DNA of 5,965 nt from Acidobacteriaceae bacterium (lineage in GTDB: Bacteria > Acidobacteriota > Terriglobia > Terriglobales > Acidobacteriaceae), in NCBI GenBank assembly GCA_027306745.1, contig DAHUZD010000277.1, positions 1 through 5,965 of the forward strand, in the 5' to 3' direction. Shown here one piece after another: positions 1 through 4,706 of this stretch. Within the stretch, counting starts at the first letter, position 1. Every line of letters starts with the position of its first letter. The notes beneath the pieces were generated by a model. That model was not told the origin of the DNA, searched no databases, and was given only the letters and a program-made list of their open reading frames with translations. Position numbers and translations under genes: made by a program.

Positions 1-2
1 GA

Positions 3-551
3 CCCTCGGTCGATGTGATCACCGGCCTCATCAAAGCCAACGTGCCCACGCGCATCTCCTTCCGGCTGGCCACCAAGGTGGACTCACGCACCATCCTGGA
101 TGCGAATGGTGCCGAGTCCCTGCTGGGCCGCGGCGACATGCTGTTTTTGCCGCCGGGCACCTCGCGCCTGCAACGCGTGCATGCGCCTTTTGTCACAGAA
201 AAAGAAATCGCTGCCGTTGTGGACTTTTGGAAGGCCCAGGGCGCTGCCGAATATCAGCAGGGATTTTTGGAGTCGCCGCGCGATGAAAAAGGCCGCGAAC
301 TCGATGGCGAATCGAGCGGTGAGGATGAAAACGATCCAATGTTTGGGGATGCTGTGCGATTGGTGCTGGAGTTTGGCAAGGCCTCCACGTCACTCATCCA
401 GCGCCGACTGCGTGTTGGCTATGGCCGCGCCGCGCATCTCATCGATCTGATGGAGCGCGATGGCATCGTTGGCCCCGCGGATGGCTCCAAGCCGCGTGAG
501 ATTCTTAAATCCCCCGACTGGTTGCAAGAGGTGGACTCTACCCTGCGCTAA
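3..551 (+). CDS. ftsK: DNA translocase FtsK/SpoIIIE, C-terminal part (5' end outside window)
   Basis: This is the last 182 residues of an FtsK/SpoIIIE-family ATP-driven double-stranded DNA pump, which moves chromosome ends through the closing division septum. The frame is open from the window edge, so the true start lies upstream. Visible residues 1-70 are the end of the RecA-like motor: PSVDVITGLIKANVPTRISF, then the VDSRTILD and GAESLLGRGDMLFLPPG blocks, typical of the family. Residues 88-111 form a charged, acidic linker (many D, E, G, S). Residues 112-176 (DPMFGDAVRLVLEFGKASTS, then the RRLRVGYGRAAHLIDLMERDGIVGP block) are the gamma winged-helix domain. In characterised FtsK this domain reads polar guide sequences and contacts XerD. 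The end is intact (TAA) and is followed only 29 bp later by the convergent tldE gene. The membrane domain and Walker A motif are not visible. Family assignment is very secure; whether the full protein is membrane-anchored cannot be judged here. Confidence 0.96.
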   Translation, partial: PSVDVITGLIKANVPTRISFRLATKVDSRTILDANGAESLLGRGDMLFLPPGTSRLQRVHAPFVTEKEIAAVVDFWKAQGAAEYQQGFLESPRDEKGRELDGESSGEDENDPMFGDAVRLVLEFGKASTSLIQRRLRVGYGRAAHLIDLMERDGIVGPADGSKPREILKSPDWLQEVDSTLR

Positions 552-569
552 TGTTGTGAGGAGTCCACC
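530..569. repeat. Perfect 9-bp inverted repeat (possible hairpin) at the ftsK/tldE convergent junction
   Basis: The arms GGTGGACTC (530-538) and GAGTCCACC (561-569) are exact reverse complements, with a 22-base loop that contains the ftsK stop codon. A T-G wobble at 539/560 could add one pair. The hairpin would form in either transcript, so it could protect 3' ends or help stop readthrough from ftsK and tldE. No T-tract follows either arm, so it is not a canonical intrinsic terminator. Confidence 0.45.
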
Positions 570-580
570 GCATCACGGTC

Positions 581-1963
581 TTACTCGCCGGCGATGGTCA
601 TGCCTTCGATGCAGAGCGTCGGGCAGGCCGCGGAGCCATAAAAGATCAGATCATTCCCGATTGCAACCACGTTGAGCAGCATGGTTTGCATGTTGCCTGC
701 GATGGTGATCTCTTCCACGGGATAGGCCAGCGCGCCGTTTTCTATCCACAGGCCAGAAGCACCGCTCGAATAGTCGCCCGTCACAGTGTTGCCACCGTGA
801 CCGAGCAGTTCCGTCACATACAGGCCGTTGGAGATTCCAGCCAAAATCTCAGCGGGGGATTGTGTCCCCGGCTCCAGCCAAAAGTTGCCCGCGCCAATGC
901 CGGGCGCACCGGCCAAGCCGCGCGAGGCATTCCCGGTGGAGTGCAGTTGCAGCTTGCGCGCCGTATATGTATTCAGCAAATAGTTGTGCAGGGTGCCGCG
1001 CTCAAGTACCAACGTGCGCCGCGCGGGCAGCCCCTCGCCGTCAAAGGGCCGTGTGCCAAATCGTCCGGGCAGCGTGCTGTCATCAACGATCGTAATGTTT
1101 TCGCCAGCGATCCTTTCGCCCAGTTTGTCGCACAGAAAGGATGCGTTGCGATAGATGGCATCGCCGTTGACGGCGTGCAGCACCTCGCGCAAAATTGCGG
1201 GTGCAATCTCTGGTGCAAAGACCACGGGCACGCGCTGCGTCTTCACCTTGCGCGCATCCAGGCGGCGCAAGGCTCGACGCGCGGCCTCGCGGCCCACCGA
1301 CTCCGGCGAATCCAGCGCAGCCAGCGAGCGCGCATGCGAGAACCAATAATCGCGCTGCATCACTCCATGCGATCCTTGCGCGATGGGCTGCGCCGCAATG
1401 GAGCAATACGAGGTGCGATATTCACCGACAAAGCCGCGCGAGTTGGCAAAGATTTTTCTTCCTGTGGCCGCTTCGAAGCTGCCCCCCTTGGAGTTGGTGA
1501 TGCGCGCGTCGGCAGCCATCGCCGCAGCCTCGGCACGGCGGGCATATTCGATGCGTTCGGCGGCGGGCAGGCTGTACACATCCTCATGGAAGAGTTGCAA
1601 ATCGCCGGGAACAGAGCCGAACTCCGTTGGTTCGGCCAGTCCGGCATAGGGATCTTCAGAGGTAACGCGCGCCAGGGAAATAGCGCCAGAGATCAAGCGC
1701 TCGATTCCATCCGGAGAAAGATCACTGCTGCTGGTGGAGGCCGAGCGCTGTCCGATCAGCACGCGCAGGCCCACGGCGCGCGAACCCGACTCCTTGAGCG
1801 TCTCCACCTGGCCCAGACGCACCTCGGTTTCAAACTCATCACCCTCAGCGTAGATGGCCTCTGCATCCGTTGCGCCCGCACGCACAGCGCGGTTCACAAG
1901 GTCTGCAACAAAATCCTGATCTGTGCCGACTGTGGTTTGCATACGTGCGTCCGTTGGCGGCAT
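581..1963 (-). CDS. tldE: TldE/PmbA, non-catalytic partner of the TldD/TldE metalloprotease
   Basis: This 460-residue protein belongs to the TldD/PmbA (U62) family and is closest to TldE/PmbA (about 450 residues in E. coli). With TldD it forms a cytoplasmic protease known in enterobacteria to mature microcin B17 and degrade the CcdA antitoxin. Family blocks are clear: an N-terminal domain with the VETLKESGSRAVGLRV segment (about residues 53-68), and a C-terminal domain with SFLCDKLGERIA (275-286), the GRFGTRPFDGEG and LVLERGTLHNYLLNTYTAR stretch (300-336), and GLYVTELLGHGGNTVTGDYS (380-399). Where TldD has HEAVGH, this protein has a degenerate REVLHA (about 259-264), so it should not bind zinc. 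The ATG at 1963 is chosen because AAGGA sits 7 bp upstream. A TTG 18 bp earlier and an ATG 21 bp later are alternatives. It is last in a cluster after tldD and a small exported-protein gene, 59 bp behind the latter. Cysteines near the C-terminus (AACPTLC) are unexplained. Confidence 0.93.
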   Translation of the reverse strand: MPPTDARMQTTVGTDQDFVADLVNRAVRAGATDAEAIYAEGDEFETEVRLGQVETLKESGSRAVGLRVLIGQRSASTSSSDLSPDGIERLISGAISLARVTSEDPYAGLAEPTEFGSVPGDLQLFHEDVYSLPAAERIEYARRAEAAAMAADARITNSKGGSFEAATGRKIFANSRGFVGEYRTSYCSIAAQPIAQGSHGVMQRDYWFSHARSLAALDSPESVGREAARRALRRLDARKVKTQRVPVVFAPEIAPAILREVLHAVNGDAIYRNASFLCDKLGERIAGENITIVDDSTLPGRFGTRPFDGEGLPARRTLVLERGTLHNYLLNTYTARKLQLHSTGNASRGLAGAPGIGAGNFWLEPGTQSPAEILAGISNGLYVTELLGHGGNTVTGDYSSGASGLWIENGALAYPVEEITIAGNMQTMLLNVVAIGNDLIFYGSAACPTLCIEGMTIAGE

Positions 1964-1970
1964 CCTAAAA

Positions 1971-1979
1971 TCCTTCCTC
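1971..1979 (-). promoter_or_regulatory. Ribosome binding site of tldE
   Basis: The minus strand reads GAGGAAGGA here, a strong Shine-Dalgarno sequence ending 7 bases before the ATG at 1963. It decides that start over the upstream TTG at 1981 and the downstream ATG at 1942. It implies that tldE is translated independently rather than by overlap coupling. Confidence 0.65.
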
Positions 1980-1994
1980 AACTCAACCCTGCCC

Positions 1995-2011
1995 AGCCAG
2001 CGGCTCCGGCT
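1995..2011 (-). other. Small GC-rich stem-loop in the spacer before tldE
   Basis: On the minus strand AGCCGG and CTGGCT can pair over a 5-base loop (six pairs, one of them G-T), 12 bases after the stop of the small exported-protein gene. No T-run follows, so it is unlikely to end transcription. It could act as an mRNA processing or stability element. A stem this short can arise by chance in GC-rich DNA. Confidence 0.2.
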
Positions 2012-2022
2012 TCGACGACTGT

Positions 2023-2484
2023 TTACTGATCCGCTTGCTTCTTGGTCAGCACGATGGTTTGCGATGCGGTGCAGGTCTTGGTGGGGTCGTAAATGGAAAC
2101 GCCGGAGAGATCCCCCTGCGAAGCGACAAAGTAGAGCGTGTCGGCCTTCACTTTTTTCGGCAGACCGGTGAAGCGTGCCTTGCCTTCATAGTTGGTGCCC
2201 ACCTGTAAATCCTGCCGGTGCGAGCCGAGAAATCCATAGGCCACATGCACCTTGATCGTGGCCGCGTAGATGGGCTTGCTGTTGGCGTCAGTCACCGTAA
2301 AGTCCACCGAGCAAGGGCCTGCGCCGCCATGGATGACAGGCACCTGCTGGGCGTCTTTGGCCTGTTGGCTGTTCGAGAGGGTCTGCGCCTGCAAGGCCGG
2401 AGCCACCAGAAAAAAGACCGCAGCCAACACGGCGGCAGCCGACGGAATTACATTGCGTGTGCGGAAAAAATTTGCGTTTTGCAT
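2023..2484 (-). CDS. Small exported beta-rich protein, carboxypeptidase-regulatory-like (function unknown)
   Basis: This is a 153-residue protein with a clear Sec-type signal peptide: a short N-region with two arginines (FFRTRN, residues 6-11), a hydrophobic core (about 15-31, rich in A, V, L, F) and a probable cut near ALQA|QT (33/34). The mature part of about 120 residues has a polar linker (34-57) and then an alternating beta pattern: CSVDFTVTDANSKPIYAATI (58-77), KVHVAYGF, the GTNYEGKARFTGLPKKVKAD turn (96-115), LYFVASQG, and a final strand ending in TIVL. The 'T-D-x-x-x-x-P-I-x-x-A-x-I ... T-x-x-x-G-x-x-x-F-x-G-L' layout resembles carboxypeptidase-regulatory/transthyretin-like Ig folds. 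Cysteines 58 and 138 bracket the domain and could form a disulfide. I do not recognise a named family. The ATG at 2484 gives a normal signal peptide, but its Shine-Dalgarno is weak (GGAG 12 bp upstream). A TTG at 2574 would overlap the tldD stop by 4 bp (TTGA) and add 30 basic residues. Confidence 0.75.
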   Translation of the reverse strand: MQNANFFRTRNVIPSAAAVLAAVFFLVAPALQAQTLSNSQQAKDAQQVPVIHGGAGPCSVDFTVTDANSKPIYAATIKVHVAYGFLGSHRQDLQVGTNYEGKARFTGLPKKVKADTLYFVASQGDLSGVSIYDPTKTCTASQTIVLTKKQADQ

Positions 2485-2570
2485 GACCCTAGAATACTCC
2501 GGTTCCCGGCTGAGATGCGATGCCTCCGCCTTGGCCCTGCCGCGCTTGGCTGCATGACAAAATGCCGCCT

Positions 2571-4049
2571 TCAATTCCCCGTGCCACCCACGGTCATCTT
2601 GTCCAGTTTGATCGTTGGCATGCCCACGCCGACGGGCACGCTCTGCCCTGCCTTGCCGCAGGTGCCCACGCCTTCGTCCAGCGCCAGATCATTGCCAACC
2701 ATCGACACATACTTCAGCGCCTCCGGGCCGTTGCCGATCAGCGTGGCGTTTTTCACCGGAGCGGTGATTTTTCCATCTTCGATCAGGTAGGCTTCTGACG
2801 CGGCAAAAACAAATTTTCCGTTGGTGATGTCCACCTGCCCGCCGCCGAAGTTCACCGCGTACAGGCCGCGCTTGACGCTGCGCAGAATATCTTCCGGCGC
2901 ATCCTCGCCGCTCAGCATGTAGGTGTTGGTCATGCGCGGCATGGGAATATGCTGGTAGCTCTCACGGCGTCCGTTGCCAGTGTCGGCAATGCCCATCAAC
3001 CGCGCGGAGAGCTTATCGCTCAAATAGCCTTTCAGCACGCCCTTTTCAATCAGAACCGTCTCCTGCGTGGGGGAACCTTCATCATCCACGTGCAGCGACC
3101 CGCGCCGATTGGGCAGCACGCCGTTGTCCACCACGGTGACCTTGGGACTGGCTACAAGCTGACCCACCAAGCCCGCAAAGGCCGATGTCTTCTTGCGGTT
3201 GAAGTCAGCCTCCAAGCCATGGCCGACGGCCTCATGCAGCAAAATGCCGGGCCCTCCGGGGCCGAGCACCACTTCCATTTCGCCAGCAGGTGCGGCGACG
3301 GCTCCCAGTTGCAACACGGCCTGCCGCGCGGCTTCTGTGGCAAAGTGTTCCGGGGTTTTTTCGGTCAGAAAAAAATCCATGCTCACGCGCCCGCCGCCGC
3401 CACTACTGCCGCGCGTGGTGTTCGTGCCCTCTTTGGCGATGACGAAGACATTGCAGCGCGCCATCGGCTGGGTGTCGGCGGCAAAGCTGCCATCGGAGCC
3501 AACCACCAAAATTCGCCGCAGTTCGTCGGCATAACTGGCCCGCACCTGCACCACGCGCTCATCATAGCCGAGCGCAGCCCGGTCAGCACGTAGCAGCAAG
3601 TCCAGCTTGGCCGTCACGTCGGCATCCGCACTGGCACCAGCCACCGGATACAGCGCGGGCGCTTGTTGTTCGCGAAAGCCCACCACTGGCTGCTGAGCCG
3701 GGCCGCTGGCGATGCAGGCCGCCGTGCGCGCCGCGCGCAACAGCCGTTCTGCAGACAGATCGTCTGTGTAGGCGTAGCCGGTGCGTTCGCCTGCCACCAC
3801 ACGCACGCCACATCCGGCGCTGATGCCTTGGCTGGCAGACTTCACCAGCGACTCATCCAGGCCCAGACTGCTGGCCGTGACAAATTCAAAGTACAGGTCG
3901 GCGTATTCGCCGCCCGCACCCAGCGCCTCGGCCAAGCAACGTTCCAGCAATCGGTCGCTCAGGCCGAAGCGCTCGTAGAAAAATTGCCGCGTGGCATGGG
4001 CGGCGGTGTTGCCGTGCGGCTCGTTTGCGCTGTCGTGGCTGGCTGGCAT
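2571..4049 (-). CDS. tldD: TldD, catalytic zinc subunit of the TldD/TldE metalloprotease
   Basis: This 492-residue protein is a full-length TldD homologue (about 480 residues in E. coli). The partnered TldD/TldE protease pulls unfolded or modified peptides into an internal cavity in the cytoplasm and cleaves them; known E. coli roles are microcin B17 leader removal and CcdA turnover. The zinc site is complete: HEAVGH at residues 272-277 (preceded by GPGGPGILL, followed by GLEADFNRKKTSAFAG), and the third-ligand cysteine at 464 in GTCGKAGQ. Other family blocks are VVDNGVLPNRRGSLHVDDEG (307-326), RMTNTYML (372-379) and NFGGGQVDITNGKFVFAASE (400-419). The ATG at 4049 is chosen because AGGGGAG lies just upstream. 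ATGs at 4079 and 4076 and a TTG at 4112 are in frame but lack a good ribosome site. The first 20 or so residues, rich in H, A and N, look like a non-conserved tail. It is the first gene of the minus-strand cluster, read from a region shared with the divergent yfiT-like gene. Confidence 0.96.
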   Translation of the reverse strand: MPASHDSANEPHGNTAAHATRQFFYERFGLSDRLLERCLAEALGAGGEYADLYFEFVTASSLGLDESLVKSASQGISAGCGVRVVAGERTGYAYTDDLSAERLLRAARTAACIASGPAQQPVVGFREQQAPALYPVAGASADADVTAKLDLLLRADRAALGYDERVVQVRASYADELRRILVVGSDGSFAADTQPMARCNVFVIAKEGTNTTRGSSGGGGRVSMDFFLTEKTPEHFATEAARQAVLQLGAVAAPAGEMEVVLGPGGPGILLHEAVGHGLEADFNRKKTSAFAGLVGQLVASPKVTVVDNGVLPNRRGSLHVDDEGSPTQETVLIEKGVLKGYLSDKLSARLMGIADTGNGRRESYQHIPMPRMTNTYMLSGEDAPEDILRSVKRGLYAVNFGGGQVDITNGKFVFAASEAYLIEDGKITAPVKNATLIGNGPEALKYVSMVGNDLALDEGVGTCGKAGQSVPVGVGMPTIKLDKMTVGGTGN

Positions 4050-4053
4050 GGCA

Positions 4054-4060
4054 CTCCCCT
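4054..4060 (-). promoter_or_regulatory. Ribosome binding site of tldD
   Basis: The minus strand reads AGGGGAG, with the AGGGG core ending 6 bases before the ATG at 4049. This favours that start over the three in-frame upstream candidates (4076, 4079, 4112). Confidence 0.6.
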
Positions 4061-4094
4061 GTATCTTCTTCTCCATCATCGTTGGATTGCACCC

Positions 4095-4114
4095 GCAACG
4101 CAAACGATGCAAAC
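4095..4114 (+). repeat. Short direct repeat GCAAC-GCAAAC-GAT-GCAAAC in the divergent region
   Basis: GCAAAC occurs at 4100-4105 and 4109-4114, exactly 9 bp apart, preceded by the partial copy GCAAC at 4095-4099. The block overlaps the proposed minus-strand -35 box and lies just upstream of the proposed plus-strand -35 box. It could be a binding site for a regulator, but it is short enough to be chance. Confidence 0.25.
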
Positions 4115-4166
4115 CTTGTGAGCGCGGACACCTCCATGTTTCATGCTATGTGGTAGCGTGGTGTGC

Positions 4167-4697
4167 ATGGAAACCGATCCGCGCTACCCTATCGGAAAAT
4201 TTTCTCGTCCAGAGAAACTCTCTGCAGCCGAGCGCGCCACGGCCATTGCAGTTCTGGCAGCACTGCCAGAAAATCTGCGCGCTGCCGTCTCTGGCCTGCA
4301 GGAAGCGCAACTGGAAACCCCCTACCGCGCCGGCGGCTGGACGCTGCGGCAGGTGGTGCACCATCTAGCCGACAGCAACGGCCTGTGCAGCGACCGTATG
4401 CGTTGGGCGCTCACTGAAGACTGGCCCACGATTCTGCCTGCGGATGAAGACGCCTGGGCGCGTCTGGAGGATGCGCGCACGGAGCCAGTGGAAGTCTCCC
4501 TCGAACTGCTGGACCCACTGCACCGGCGCTGGGTCGCACTGTTGCGCTCCCTGACAGAAACGCAGTGGGCGCAACGAGGCTTTGTGCATCCGCGCATGGG
4601 CCGCACCCGCTTGGATCAGGCTTTGGCCCTGTACGCTTGGCACAATCGCCACCACATGGCGCACATCACCCAACTGCGCCAGAGTCAGGGCTGGTAA
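4167..4697 (+). CDS. YfiT-like metal-dependent thiol transferase/hydrolase (DinB superfamily)
   Basis: This 176-residue four-helix-bundle protein of the DinB/YfiT superfamily resembles Bacillus subtilis YfiT along its whole length. Shared landmarks are RYPIGKF at the N-terminus (6-12), TPYRAGGWTLRQVVHHLADS (51-70), and ALYAWHNRHHMAHITQL near the C-terminus (154-170). YfiT binds a nickel-type divalent metal through three histidines; the equivalents here are H66, H159 and H163, so the site is intact. Related proteins (BstA type) are bacillithiol S-transferases that conjugate electrophiles to the thiol, while others in the superfamily use other thiols. The substrate here is therefore inferred only as a low-molecular-weight thiol. 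The ATG at 4167 is preferred because METDPRYPIG matches the family start; an ATG 24 bp upstream (4143) would add eight residues. Neither has a strong Shine-Dalgarno sequence. The next gene starts 9 bp after the stop, so the two are probably co-transcribed. Confidence 0.88.
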   Translation: METDPRYPIGKFSRPEKLSAAERATAIAVLAALPENLRAAVSGLQEAQLETPYRAGGWTLRQVVHHLADSNGLCSDRMRWALTEDWPTILPADEDAWARLEDARTEPVEVSLELLDPLHRRWVALLRSLTETQWAQRGFVHPRMGRTRLDQALALYAWHNRHHMAHITQLRQSQGW

Positions 4698-4706
4698 ACG
4701 CTCTGC

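Larger units (their letters stand above)
4050..4166. promoter_or_regulatory. Divergent control region between tldD and the yfiT-like gene
   Basis: These 117 bp separate two divergent start codons, so both promoters should lie here or in the adjoining gene starts. Weak sigma-70-like matches can be drawn by eye. On the plus strand, TTGTGA (4116-4121) and TTTCAT (4139-4144) have 17-bp spacing and sit about 23 bp before the ATG at 4167. On the minus strand, TTGCGT (4103-4098) and GATGAT (4080-4075) also have 17-bp spacing. Each hexamer matches consensus at only three or four of six places, so these boxes are tentative. The region also holds a repeated GCAAAC motif. Confidence 0.35.

Noticed and set aside
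1987..1994. GGGCAGGG on the minus strand in the spacer before tldE, matching the E. coli FtsK guide motif GGGNAGGG
   Set aside because: A single match in GC-rich DNA is expected by chance, and the guide motif of this organism's FtsK is not known. Genome-wide strand skew would be needed to take it seriously.
686..2029. A 447-codon open frame on the plus strand opposite tldE
   Set aside because: It is antisense to a gene with clear family motifs, its translation is low-complexity and rich in R, A, H and Q, and it has no recognisable domain. Long shadow frames are common in GC-rich DNA.
2485..2500. A TATTCT box as a possible -10 element just before the small exported-protein gene
   Set aside because: No acceptable -35 hexamer lies 16-18 bp upstream, and the box sits only a few bases from the start codon, leaving no room for a normal leader.
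2949..3593. A 214-codon open frame on the plus strand opposite tldD
   Set aside because: It lies wholly inside tldD, which has a full set of family motifs including the zinc site; there is no independent support.
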